Positions 1 through 11,373 of a DNA stretch of 64,000 nucleotides are shown here, in pieces. The DNA comes from Gigantopelta aegis (taxonomy: Eukaryota; Mollusca; Gastropoda; Neomphalida; Peltospiridae). The translations under genes were made by a program, and so were the position numbers. Every line of letters starts with the position of its first letter. The stretch's first letter is position 1. Under the pieces are notes generated by a model. The model had not been told where the DNA came from and searched no databases. It saw only the letters and a program-made list of their open reading frames with translations. The DNA lies in contig NW_024532763.1 of NCBI RefSeq assembly GCF_016097555.1, forward strand, positions 124,001-188,000, read 5' to 3'.

Positions 1-1437
1 CATTTAACTCGATATCTTCATAAGAATGGTACTGCCGTTTGACTTCTAGCTGGTATTCTGGTCTGTTGCTGAGAAGGAACCTGTCAGGACTAATTGGATT
101 GTATGGAGGAACAGGAGGAGGTATAGGACTTTCAGAATGACGGGAAGTATCGGGGGAGACTTTTCCACTTTCAACTCTGGAGTACTGTCTGATTCCTTTA
201 ATAACAATATATGGGAACCAGTTGGCTCAAATGTTGCTTCTGATGAAACCAATGGTTTAGTTTTATCTGGTTGTTTCTTAATTAATTCTGATATATTTTT
301 TATTCCCTGTAGTGCCTGTTGAGTACGAATGACGCCACCAACCATAACAGCTGATACATGACCCTTAGAGTCATATGTGTATTGGTCAATACCTTTTGAA
401 AAATCCATCAAAGGGTCATACTCTTCATCAGACCGTTCAGGACTGGATACTGGGAGTGAGGACTGGTCACTGTCACCTTTTTCAAGATTAATTGCTACCT
501 CTTCTTCTGATCTCATGAACAGCTGGTATTGATAAAGGTCCCAAGAGATCCAAAGCATCTTGAGCTGAGCGTACAGCATCACCAACAGCATCTTGGTATG
601 CTAGCAGACCACCTGTTTACAAAGAAATTAAAAAAAACATCCAGAAATAAGTAGATTGACTTAAAACAAACAAACCCAAAAAGGATAGTAATAAAATTTT
701 AATTTGTATTATAATTAATTATGCTATAAAAATAGGTGTACTATAATTACTGAACAAAATGTACTTACTTTTCTCTGAAATTGGTGGAATTTAGTCTATA
801 AAATGAAAAAAACAATTTTGTTTAAATCATTACTAAAGATAAAATGTATCATAGTGACTATTAGTAGCTAGCCCAACAATATGTCAAATGTTATCTATTT
901 GACACGCGCCGCTTATAAAAATAGACAGCTGGCTATCACAGTGGTTCAAAAAATTCAGATTTATGTGTCATCTATATAATCATATTCCATATTAAAAAGA
1001 TAAAATTGCTGCAAAGGAAGTAAATATTATTCCAGTATGCTCAAGATAATTCCTTACAATACAAACAAGTTATAAAACTTTGCTTACCTTTGTTTTTGTT
1101 CCGTGATCAATCGAGCTACCTTTACTGTTAATGGAGTTCCCATTCCATAACTGATAATACTCTGTACTTGTCCTAGAGGTGCTTCCTTAATGCTATGTCC
1201 ATTCACCATCAGCAAGAGGTCATCCTTTAAGAGCCCGGCATCAGCTGAAGATGAGTCTTTTGAAAACAGCTGATATTTGTAGTGGTATTCGAGTACCATC
1301 TATTTCAAAACCATATCCACTACCTGGACTACATGCTATTGTCATAGTACTGTATGTGTGTGTGTGTGAGAACAAGTACTTTGGGTTAACAATAGTCTAT
1401 TATTAACTTACACTTCTCTATAAGATGGCGTGTCCAT
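1..1437 (-). CDS. PDZ-domain protein, C-terminal part beyond window edge
   Basis: Seen: exon 1 (1412-1437) encodes MDTPSYREV and ends in a GTAAGT donor. Exon 2 (1088-1349) joins it in phase and carries one PDZ domain with the carboxylate-binding loop GYGF, then LLMVNGHSI and the closing strand PLTVKVARL. A small exon may lie near 769-795. A longer exon from 612 downward encodes an acidic Ser/Pro-rich tail with SPIPPPVPPYNP and runs off the window at position 1. PDZ domains bind C-terminal peptides of membrane or signalling partners, so a scaffold role is likely but the family is not recognised. The frame slips by one base near 1263 (T run in the PDZ), near 520 and near 160 (C run). These look technical because coding sense resumes at once in another frame. 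The gene starts 237 bp from the divergent kinase gene. Confidence 0.7.
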
Positions 1438-1674
1438 ATCAAAGACGATAAAGAAAACAAGACTAGATATACTGTCAAATTGTATAACAAAATCGTCTCT
1501 GTTTATAATATCTTTGTCGTCACTTTTCCATCTATAATCTAATTTATAACTCGACTCTCGCATTCTTTAGCCCCAGTCACGCCACTATTTTTGCAGACTT
1601 GGACAACGCCCTAACTGCACACTTGAGGAAGCCTTATATAGCGGAGCCATCAAGGGCAGGGCAGTCAGAGGAAG
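1438..1674. promoter_or_regulatory. Divergent promoter between PDZ gene and kinase-kelch gene
   Basis: This 237-bp gap separates two head-to-head start codons (1437 on minus, 1675 on plus). It contains no open frame of note. The role is inferred from position only; no TATA box is obvious. Confidence 0.55.
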
Positions 1675-4232
1675 ATGGAGTTACAAAAGAGACTAAAGTT
1701 AGCTCTTGCTTCTTTTCTCCTTGAGGATGCGGTAGAATTAGGTCAAATCGAGCGAGGAGCTTATTCCAGTATCGTAAAAGTAAGATGGCAAGGAACAGAA
1801 TTTTCTGGTAAAAAGCTCCATGACCTTTCCTCTGAGATTGGAAAAAAAGAAAGGAGAGGAAATACTTACAAGACTGAAGAAAACACTGCGAGTTAGTGAG
1901 TTCTCTACGCCATCCAAACATCGTCCAATATATCGGCGTCTGTCTCTCGTCTGCTGATTCTGCGCCGATTTTAGTCAAACGAACCTCTCACGGCGAGTGT
2001 GGCATCCACACTGGAATCTCCACACCCGGTTACCTCTGTCAGTACAGCTCTCTGTTCTTCAAGACGTTGCACAAGGATTAGCCTTCTTACATTGTCGTTT
2101 AAGACCATTAGTACATGGTAACTTATCTGGTATAATGTTCTTATTTCAAGAGGTTTGCAGGCTAAAATAGGAGATTTGGGTGTGGCTGGTGTTCTTGATC
2201 CAAGTACAGGCAAGCTAACGGTTTCAATGTCAAAGACACCAGAATTGGCTTCATATACCTCTCCAGAATTATTATCTGGTCTACCAAGTTACAATCCCCA
2301 GCAAATGACGTATTTTCGTACGGCGTATTAGCACTACACATTGTTACTGGCCAGTGGCCAATTCCCGAAGGTGAACTCAAATCAGGATGTGAATTGGATC
2401 GGAGAAAATCATACATTGACTCAATACCCAAAAACCATTGTTTAATCTCCATGATAAACGATTGTCTCCACAACGATCCACTGCAACGACCACAAACTTT
2501 ATCTCTGGTAGAGAGAGTAAACACGATTAACAGCTCAACATCCTATCCCTTATAAAACAGCATTGGAGCTTATGATTATGATGGAGAGAAGAGAAAGTGA
2601 GTTAGTAGCCATGGTAGACCAAACTTAAAGCTGGCCAAGAAGAAGTTAAAGGCATTGGCAAAAGACTTAATAATTATGACACACAGCTTGCTGCAGTGAA
2701 GGAGCAGATGAAGTCGATGGAAGAACAGTTAGTTAGTGGCTAAAAGATAATAATCCGCAAGTTATAGCAAACAGTCTTCTTCAACCTCCTAATGAATCTT
2801 GTACTATGTCAAATACGATTAATGTTAAGGTGAGTGAATGTAGGAGTGTACAGACTAACACAACTGTGCTGATACTGACAGGATGCTTGTATCTGAGTAC
2901 AATCTATTTAATATAAACAAAGGGATTCCTTTATGTGTGTTGGGTGTATATTAAAGATAAACTTTATTGTAAGAACTTTAGATTACACAAGAGTATGTCA
3001 CAAACTAGTACTGACTTTGGTAGTTTCATATTTTGTTTTTTTGAGGGGGTTGGTTTGTAATGATTACACACTTTTATGTTGACATGACTAACTAGTATCA
3101 TATAATATACACATGCACAGATAAACTGTTTCAGTAAAAATAGTTGTTATACAACACAAAAATAGTAATTAAGTTATGTAACAAAAAAACAATGAAAGAT
3201 AGACTCTAAACAGATTTAAAACTAACACACTACATATAAACATTGATGTTATATATTTGTATTGGTAAATCTAATGTTTATAAATACTAACATTCTCAGG
3301 TATCTCCTCCATATCCTTCGTCTCCAATATTAAAACCCACACAAAGTGGTCTTCCATTGGAAAAACGAGGTGCTAATGCTCCCATAGGAATGCACAGTGC
3401 ATCAGCTATTGCAATAGAAGCAAGCTCTATATTGGAGGAGGAGAAACTAGAGACTTACAAACAGATCGCATGCTTATGAGTATGACATGAGTGGTATGGT
3501 ACACAAATGGACTGCCCTTCCCCATATGTCCAGTGGCTTATTTCTCATTGGGCGTGGTCAATAAGAGTCTAGTATTAGTGGGAGGACTGGACATTGTTAG
3601 TCGGAAGACGAGTAACAAGTTATACATGTGGGATCGTGATAGGCAAGAATGGTGTGCCACTCTACCTTCTATGCCAACATCTCGACAAAATCCAGCTGTA
3701 GCTACACACAACTTGTTATTAATAGTAGCAGGTGGTTATAGGAACAAAAAAGTTCTGAGTGAGGTAGAAATGTTTGATCAAAGCCACATTCCAGTGGCAA
3801 TCTCTCCCAAATCTGCCTCTAGCAACATCTTGTGCCACTGTTGTGTTGTACGTGATATTCTCTATATACTGGGAGGTACTTGTGTGGAGATTCTGGACCC
3901 CAAACTGCAGTACAAGCACTTTTCTCTTCAGGAGATTTATCACATACCAATCTGGAGTACTGTGAAAGAAACACCATTAACAATGTCTCATGCAGTTGCC
4001 CCTCCAGAAACTTTCTTTTAGCCGTAGGTGGTAGTATGCCAGGGTCAAATACACCTACTAACATGATACATGTATATATTTCCAGCCCTTGACAAATGGG
4101 ACTTTTTATGCGAAATGCCAACACCACGTTTCTAAATGTATTGCTGCTGTTCTCTCAGTCTCTGGTCGTATGATTGTAGTAGGAGGAAGAGAAGAGAATG
4201 TTCATATGATAGAGTGTGTGGAGCAACAATAG
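1675..4232 (+). CDS. Kinase-like domain plus kelch repeats, probable pseudokinase
   Basis: Seen: from ATG 1675 the protein starts MELQKRLKLALASFLLED, followed by a kinase N-lobe with a degraded glycine loop (ERGAYSSIV) and LRHPNIVQYIGVCL. The C-lobe has VLQDVAQGLAFLHC, then VHGNLS where HRDLK is expected, KIGDLG where DFG is expected, YTSPELLSG, and LQRPQTLSLVERV. A coiled-coil stretch (QLAAVKEQMKSMEEQL) follows near 2685-2740. A kelch region at about 3500-4232 contains LVLVGGLD, LLIVAGGY, LYILGG, LLAVGG and MIVVGGRE, about five blades. The catalytic Asp of the HRD motif is Asn here, so phosphotransfer is doubtful. The TKL-like fold is inference. There are at least six single-base frame slips, more than in its neighbours, so this could be a decaying copy. 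Kelch blades suggest a protein-binding platform. Confidence 0.7.
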
Positions 4233-4556
4233 AAGTATTGTCAGTATAGATACGAAAAAGTAAACAAGTCATTATTACATTTTATTTATGTAACATAGTA
4301 AGTGGTTATTAATAGTATCGGTATTTTATGTTTGTTTGTTTTCAGCAACAAGGATGTTGTTGTCATTATCACCATTAGATCTAATATTACTTTTTTGAGC
4401 ACATTAAAAGCACTTATTTTTAATAACAGGTGTTAATCATGTCAGTATTAGTCTGCATATTATTTTTAGTCCATTTTTTATCTGTAACAGTTTTTAAAAT
4501 AAATAACATTTATCAACAATAATTGATTAATAATTTACTCAACAAAATATTTGAAA

Positions 4557-5555
4557 TCATATATTTTTGCTGTCATCGTTCTCTTGTGCCTTAACCACAC
4601 CCACTAAAGCCGTCTAATTGTCCGTCCATTAAGAACATAACCAACTTTGGAGACCATTCCTATTGTACCAGGTTTTTTCACCTGGCACTTCTAATAGTGC
4701 CTCGTGATATTTGGGATCAAAAATCTCTCCAAGTGGATCAATACGTAATAAACATTCTTCTGAAAAAACTTTTTGTAGTTGAGTCTCTGTCATGCGGAGA
4801 CCAACCAAACATGAAGACAGCGATGGATTCACACTTCTTGTAATTCTGCTTGAGGGACTGTCTCTATGGCTTTCTCTAAAACATCTGCCACATCTAAAAA
4901 CATGTCTTTAGAGAAGTCTTGGATACCAAACAGTTTGGCATCATCTACTTGTCTTTGCATACGTTGTCTTGTTATTTCAATCTCTGCTAACGCTCTCATA
5001 TATTTATCCTATTGTAGAAAAGATGGTTTAATAATACAGACTATAATTAATATATTATAGTAGTATATTAAAACATTATAAACTATAATTAATGCTACTG
5101 TAAATGTGATCATGTATCTATTTTTTTAAACATGTATCATGACATGTTAGTTTTGTGTATGAACATCTTTTTACTTTAATGTCTTTTGTTTCTGCTTCTT
5201 TTTGAGTAAGAAGTTCCTCCTTTTCTTTAATACTTGCTTCAGTGACTCTATGTCATATCCAGATGGGAGGGGCTCACTCTCTTGACCACGCCCAACATTA
5301 TCCATTTCAGATGATTTCAAACTTGATTCTTTGTACCTTCAGTCTAGAGATGAGAAATACATAAATGACTTACTAATAATATATATAACACACCTGTTCA
5401 TTCTTGCTAGTGCTATATCTATTTCGAAGTTATCAACCCACGTACCAAGTGGTTTCTTAGGGTGTTCAGCCACTATACAACGCAAGAGGATATTAGAGGT
5501 ACTACCAGATGGCAAAAAGCAGAGGTCTTAAGCCAGCTAGACGGGATAGACTCAT
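4557..5555 (-). CDS. GRPEL1: Mitochondrial GrpE nucleotide-exchange factor
   Basis: GrpE is the nucleotide-exchange factor for mitochondrial Hsp70 in protein import and folding. Seen: ATG 5555 opens MSLSRLAGLRPLLF, an Arg/Leu-rich stretch fitting a matrix presequence. A coiled-coil part follows (KEELLTQKEAETKD), then KYMRALAEIE, the helix with VDDAKLFGIQDF and VADVLEKAIETVP. The C-terminal beta domain includes GLRMTETQLQKVF, FDPKYHEALLEVPG, PGTIGMVSKVGY and ALVGVVKA. These match the GrpE family in order. Exons: about 5394-5555, 5174-5337, then about 4557-5010. One-base slips occur near 5215, in an A run near 4676 and near 4613, all restored by family alignment. The gene converges with the kinase-kelch gene and diverges from the small membrane-protein gene 95 bp away. 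Confidence 0.88.
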
Positions 5556-5650
5556 TTTGTGAGTAGATTGGCATGGTCAGTATTGCATCACAAATACACG
5601 TGGGTAGGAGGTAATGGGAGTGTCCAGGTATTATTATCAAGTTGAAGAAA
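5556..5650. promoter_or_regulatory. Divergent promoter, GRPEL1 and small membrane protein 1
   Basis: Only 95 bp separate the two start codons (5555 minus, 5651 plus), so the control elements of both genes must lie here or inside the transcribed parts. Inferred from geometry. Confidence 0.55.
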
Positions 5651-6686
5651 ATGGCCACTCGATTGTTGATGTTTTTTGCGATCGTTATAATTGTATCAGG
5701 AGTTACTGCGCCCCATTAATAACACAGAAAGTAAGTAATTATTTCCTGTTAATAGCTAATGAGCACAATAACTATTATTTTATTTGAGTGCTTAATGGTC
5801 TTTTAATTATAGATGCTAATGGAACTACTTTTAATACGGACCAGACTCTATATCGAAGTGGCAATGACAGCAGTCTCGGTTGGAGTGTTGCTCTAATTAC
5901 AAAAAAAAAAATATTAATGTGGTAGGTAATAGATCATATTGTAACCACACCCTCCTACAAGTTGTGGAGGAGGGCGTGGTTACACTACCTTTGTAATTCC
6001 ATAGATAGTATAGATTATATAACCTATACCATCTATGGTAATTCTAGTTCTATGACACATAATTGATTAATTATATTATTTATTTGCATATTTTATAAAA
6101 ATGATAAATTTTAATATTATCTAAAACAAGTTTATTAAAGTCTTATCTCTTTTTTTTGTATTAGGTAATTATCATTATAGCTATCATAGCTGGCTATCTA
6201 GTCTTCAGATATTACCGATTACAGAGAAGACGAACAAAATTAACAAGGTAACTTGACTTGTTGCAGGCAATGACTACTAGTACAACAAGTCATTTGTGTC
6301 TATATAATTCTAACCTACTTATAATAGTCATGTTTACTAATGATTTTAAACTCGATTTTGGACTTTATATTCCAAAGCCACACCACACTCTTTTACCTAA
6401 TAAATTAATTATTCATTAATTATAGTGCATTGTAGTAATTTCACAGTAGTTAGTAAATCATAAACATACAAGCAAGCGTAAAATATAATATGTATATTAC
6501 TTAACAAATGTGAAGACTGGTAGTGTCCATTATGTTTATGATATTCATCAATTGACAAGGTTTTTTACTTTTAGATATCAACGTCTACAAAAAGATACAC
6601 AGGGAGGACTTGAGGCCAATGAGGGCGAAGAAGAAATTGTTGTATATAAAAGGAGTGACAAAATGTTTTTAATAATTCTAAACTAA
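5651..6686 (+). CDS. Small single-pass membrane protein with signal peptide
   Basis: Not recognised. Seen: ATG 5651 opens MATRLLMFFAIVIIVSG, a good signal peptide, and the exon ends at a GTAAGT donor near 5730. A second exon (from about 5813) encodes a short polar ectodomain with FNTDQTLYRSGNDSSLGW and two NxS/T sites (NGT, NDS). A third exon (about 6165-6248) encodes a transmembrane helix, VIIIIAIIAGYLVF, followed by the basic stop-transfer RYYRLQRRRTK. The last exon (about 6574-6686) gives an acidic cytoplasmic tail, LEANEGEEEIVVYKRS. The total is about 110 residues. The reading crosses an A11 run near 5900 and a C4 run near 5712 where single bases may be wrong. Likely a type I plasma-membrane or endomembrane protein; function unknown. 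Confidence 0.5.
5939..5982. repeat. Imperfect hairpin in intron of small membrane protein gene
   Basis: The arm with AACCACACCCTCC pairs with GGAGGGCGTGGTT across a short loop. It lies just after the second exon and contains the recurring CCACRCCC motif seen elsewhere in the window. Confidence 0.5.
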
Positions 6687-6879
6687 ATTACATAATAGAA
6701 TTCCTACCTTACATCATCATAATACAACTGTAAACAATGAGTGTATTGTCTATTGTGTTTCTGTTATTGTGTTGTCTTTCTTTACTGTGATAACAAAGTT
6801 ACAAGTTTCATCACAATATCTGAAGTCAATATAAAAATGTTAAAAATTCATTCATTTGTCTGGTAAGAGTATTATCACT

Positions 6880-9800
6880 TACTTTGTGGTTCTGTGTTTA
6901 TTTCTAACATTTTCTATCATTGTTTGAAGTAACTGAGGATTTATGATGAAGCACAATGAAGTACTGACAATATAGAGCTCTGAGTAAGTGAACAAAAGAG
7001 AGAGAAAGACTACTTCAGAGTACTATTATACATATTACCTGAATGTTCTCAGAGGGATCATCTAAATGTATTAAGAGTGAACTATACATGGCTTCTAAAT
7101 GAGCTTTGTACAGGTCACGATCATAATTACTAGGAAACATTTTGAAATATACTATTAATGTCTGGATTATTTCTTGACGTATTTCATTAGAATTGTCATC
7201 GAGTCTTTTGAATAAGTCACTGTAAAGTTGATGGAGCTGGTCAACTACGAGGAAAGAATATCTACTGTAAAATCACTACCACCAATTACCACATAACATC
7301 AGTATATATACTACAGTGATGTTCGGGACAGCTATGTTATCTTATAGAACAACAGTAGTTTGTTATCTTGAAAGATGCTATCAATTACAAACCTTTAAAA
7401 TTCTGAGGAGCAGCTTGAAATAGCAGTCTTAATATTTTACATGATACAAGTCGTGTTGATGAATTATCATCATCCAAACAAGATACAACCTGTTATTAAA
7501 ACAAGAGAAACCAGTTATTATAACTTGCAATGAGAGTATTACTTGAGGTAAGAGATCAGGGAGAAGGGTGTTAAGTGACCAAAGCAGCATGAAGGAGAGC
7601 TTGTACACCAGTTAAGGCAGCTGTTCTGATAGCAGCAGCTGTTCTAAGGAGAACAATGTTTCATTTATAATTGCAGAGTTAACTAAAACTTAAGTCACAA
7701 AGAGATTCATTCACTCTCTCTCTCTCTCTCTTCACCTTCCTGTCTCCAGACACAAACATGGCATTAAGACATTAGTACAAGATCTAATGAATATTGCTGT
7801 AATGTGACAAAGAGGTAGATGTACTAGCAATGGAAGGATCAAGAATACGCTGAATCAGCAGACTTATAAACCTATAGGAAAATAATAACAAAAAATATGT
7901 ATAATCTACTGAGAGAAAATTGTCTATTAGAGCACTGCAATATTTGTACCCCTCCCACTCATTAATTATTTTGTCCTTTGTTCTCTAATACCTTAGTCTC
8001 ATTTCAGGGTCTTGATCAGGATGTATACAATAACTGATAATAGGGATGATATCTTTCATGACTCCACCTATGCTGGTCCTATCAATCCTTGCTACCAGGT
8101 AACTAGCAAACAAAGCACAATTTGGTGACGTGAAGAGTCCAGGACAAGTAATCCTCCTGTAATTAAGAGTGTAATAATTTAAAATTTTATTTGTACATTA
8201 CCTTCAATTTCTCTAGTATATCATGTGAGTGTATTGAATATAACTCATGAATTGATTCCAGATTTTGGCCTTGACTAATGACGTCATTACTCTTTGTACA
8301 TCTTCCTCAAGTGTATCATAGTGAACACTAGCTAACACTCGAAGTAAAATAGTAAAAAATGGAAGACTTAAAGAGGTAAGAACTGATGTTGTAGATGAGG
8401 ATTGATGAGTGCTTCAATACAAGAAACCAGTTGTCTTAATAATGTTAAGTGTGATGTTTGTCCAACTTCAGGCTGAGCTAGAGTCTGAGTGATAGTCTAA
8501 ATTTAGAGATAGAAATGGACTCAGTAGTACTAGTATTGTATTCTCAATCATTGTCACAAAATGTAATTGTTTTCAATATTAATTGTTTATATTATTAAAC
8601 AGACATATATACAAAAGAGTCTAACCTGTAAATGTGATTGAAGATTCTCATCACAACTGCCTTCTATAAGACCACATAACACAATAAGACAACTTGTACA
8701 TTGAACAGGACCCACGGCTACACTAGACCCATCTCCTTTAATAGATGGGACACCCAGCAGAACACCTTCACTGCCGGCAGCAGAACTAGATGAGACCACA
8801 CCTCAACAGGTACATAAAAAACTGACACACCTCAAAGAATAAGTAATAACAAATAATATGTCTCCAATATACCATGATTTGTGCTGTTTGATAGCCCATT
8901 AATGACAAACATTCTCCTCATCTTGACAAGCTCTATACAAACCTGACAACACAGACTGTATATGGTGAGTCATATTGTCCTCTAAATGATACGATAATGT
9001 GTGAAGGAGCTGACTGGATTTAATCCGACTATTTACTGTCCAATCAAATAAGTCATGCAGTATTGCTGGCAAGATCTTGCTAAAGTTACGATAGACAAGA
9101 CAACTCGACAGCCAAGCTGAGGACGACGGTACTCTAGGAGAGACAAAAGTGATATGAGAAAAAAAATGTTGTGTACTTAACTAGTCCAGGGAAAGGGTCA
9201 CATAGCTGAGCAAAATCCATTTTATCTTTTAAATCATTTCATTCTCTTCTTCGTATTTTGTTCCTATCTGTTAATTGATCTCATGAATAATTAATTAATA
9301 CAGCATCTAGTACTTAGTCCAAAGGTCACGAGTTTTTGCTTATCTCATCAAACTTATCAGTTAATCCAGTGGAGTATTAATGGCAGCAATTTATGATGAT
9401 ATGAATATCTATAGGAACAATATTTCTCAGTCAGTCCATCTATCAATTCATCTTTCTACCTATCTGGGAGATCCAGAACCATCCTCCTATTAACACTGAT
9501 GGTACACAAACGTACAGATGGGGAGGAATCACAAATCCTCTGAGCTAAAGAAGGGAGCGAGTCATTGATAGGAGTAGCTGAGCCATATGAATTGCAGCTC
9601 CTAATGCCTACAGAACAGTAAACATTAGTATTTACGGTTACCATAGGACCTATCTTACCTTTACAATGGCTATTCGTACTTTAGAATGCTGATGTCCAAC
9701 AGAATGTAGTAAAGATTTAACAATTATTTCACTCTCTTGATTGAAGACTTGAGGGTACGGCAGATGCCAGCTTGATAGTACATGAACAACTCTCCTTTTA

Positions 9801-10535
9801 TAAAAAAAATAATTAATTATATGTTTAATAAGGGGGACTGACCTTTTGGGGGGACCTCAGGATAAGGGGTCTACTAATGTATATCTCAGTATTGTCACCA
9901 TATCATGTAAGTAAGGAGCTAAATCACACCCACTTAGGTTTACAAGTGACGTGACTAAACACACTAATATAAGCCTACAATAGGGGTAAAACCACACCAT
10001 CAACACACCCCCTAGTTACCTTATCTCTTCAGATGGTTCTGTTATATCTTGAGTACCTAGTCGAGCAACAATTATGGGCACAATGAGAGGCAAAAGGGGG
10101 TGTGGTCATCTACATTGGTCATAAATCTACAGCTTATTAAAATGAAGAACTATTATTTTACTCACTCTGATATTGTTGTAATAGCAAGTTCTCGACATTT
10201 TTCCAATGGGTCTGAGAACATCTTGAGAAGGGGCTTCAACAAGCCTCCTTCTAGTACTGTTGAAGTACAACAGGAGAAAGACAAGGTGTCTGACCAACAG
10301 TTTCTCGTTTCAATCTTTCTAATGCTCTCCTTCGAGTTGTTTTGTTATCATCATATAGGCAGTTAATATCACGTTGAAGCTTCTGTTAAAATACGACAGT
10401 TATACTATTACAAGAACTGTTAAAATAAAATACCTGTAGTATCTCTTCCATCTTCTGAAGTAGCCACGTGTTAGTAGTGAAATTTCCGGTTGGTGCCCTA
10501 TAGCAAACAACTATCACTCACGTTGATAGGAGCAT
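6880..10535 (-). CDS. DNAAF5: Dynein axonemal assembly factor 5 (HEAT-repeat protein)
   Basis: DNAAF5/HEATR2 is a cytoplasmic HEAT-repeat factor needed to preassemble axonemal dynein arms. Seen: a short first exon (10522-10535, MLLST) splices in phase to 10434-10497 (NTWLLQKMEEILQ). Later pieces match the family in order: NKTTRRRALERLK, MFSDPLEKCRELAI, PYLHDMVTILRYTLVDP, GHQHSKVRIAIVKAIGAA, ICDSSPSVR, DKMDFAQLCDPFPG, NFSKILPAILHDLFDW, IKSSQLLHTLSYHLEDN, and near the C-terminus LFKRLDDNSNEIRQE, LLIHLDDPSENIQ and VRNKHRTTK followed by TAA at 6880-6882. At least a dozen small exons are present and exact limits were not all fixed. A few frame slips occur. Its presence fits an organism with motile cilia. 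It converges with the small membrane protein gene to its left. Confidence 0.85.
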
Positions 10536-10714
10536 GTGACTGTTAGAATAAAGGAGATACATAGAAGTACACAAGAGTTTCAAGTCCTTGCAAAGTATAG
10601 AGCTACCTAGATCATTTGAAAGCCCAACATCTGAAAAAAGAGGTTTGATTCATTCTCAATTACATTAATATTCTATTAAATGGCATTTCTTTTGTTAGTT
10701 CATACATTAAAGCA
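10536..10714. promoter_or_regulatory. Divergent promoter, DNAAF5 and small membrane protein 2
   Basis: 179 bp lie between start codons 10535 (minus) and 10715 (plus). Inferred from geometry. Confidence 0.5.
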
Positions 10715-10957
10715 ATGACCACGCCCACCAGGATGGAAAAGCTCTTAATATTCCCTGTTCTCTTGACGATATTGTCTTTTGTCTTCAGCCAGTCAATGCT
10801 TCATACCGGTTTGGTGGTTGGTGATGGACTGGCTTTGGTGTTGTTTATTATAATTGGTATTATTGCAATATGTTCTCTATTAGGATGGATTGCTAGAAAA
10901 AAAAAGAGCTGGTCGTTAAGATTATTACTACTACCTTGTGGTTGTTGTGAAAAATAA
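10715..10957 (+). CDS. Small membrane protein, 80 aa, unknown
   Basis: Not recognised. Seen: a single open exon with two possible starts, MTTPTRM at 10715 or the internal Met at 10733. The second would place the signal-like segment MEKLLIFPVLLTILSFVFS at the very N-terminus. After a short spacer (QSMLHTGLVVGDG) there is a transmembrane helix LALVLFIIIGIIAICSLLGW, then a basic end ARKKKSW and a Cys-containing tail LLPCGCCEK that could be palmitoylated. The layout (signal peptide, tiny ectodomain, one helix, basic tail) resembles the gene at 5651, but the sequences are not clearly related. The CCACGCCC motif sits at codons 2-4. It converges with ANAPC2. It may be a real gene or a first exon of one. 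Confidence 0.45.
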   Translation: MTTPTRMEKLLIFPVLLTILSFVFSQSMLHTGLVVGDGLALVLFIIIGIIAICSLLGWIARKKKSWSLRLLLLPCGCCEK

Positions 10958-11097
10958 ATTAATTTTACTCATGCACTACTATTATAAAAAAATTTGCAAA
11001 ATAGTGTAAATTAAATTTGATATTGCAGTGAAAAAAAAAATTGCTATTGTTTGTTAAGTTTCTATTTTTTTTGTGTGATACAGTTTTATTAAATTTA

Positions 11098-11165
11098 TAA
11101 TAATATTATAGGATTATTAACCAGCTGTGTTTATTAATAATATTATAGGATTATTAACCAGCTGT
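11098..11165. repeat. Short tandem duplication
   Basis: A block containing TAATATTATAGGATTATTAA followed by CCAGCTG occurs twice in succession downstream of the small membrane protein gene. It is AT-rich and non-coding. Confidence 0.7.
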
Positions 11166-11373
11166 TTTTATGTTTTGCTGGTATCTGAGCAGAGAATTTT
11201 TATATACTATAATCCTGTATCCTAGGTTATTGGAGTATGTTAATAATCTTTGCAAAGAGGGAGAGAATTCTAGATCAGACTGATTTAAAATAAAGCTGGG
11301 TAATCAAACACATAATTTTGAATAAGAACTCATGAAACAACATAACTGAGGAGACATCAATTATTTGACTTGT

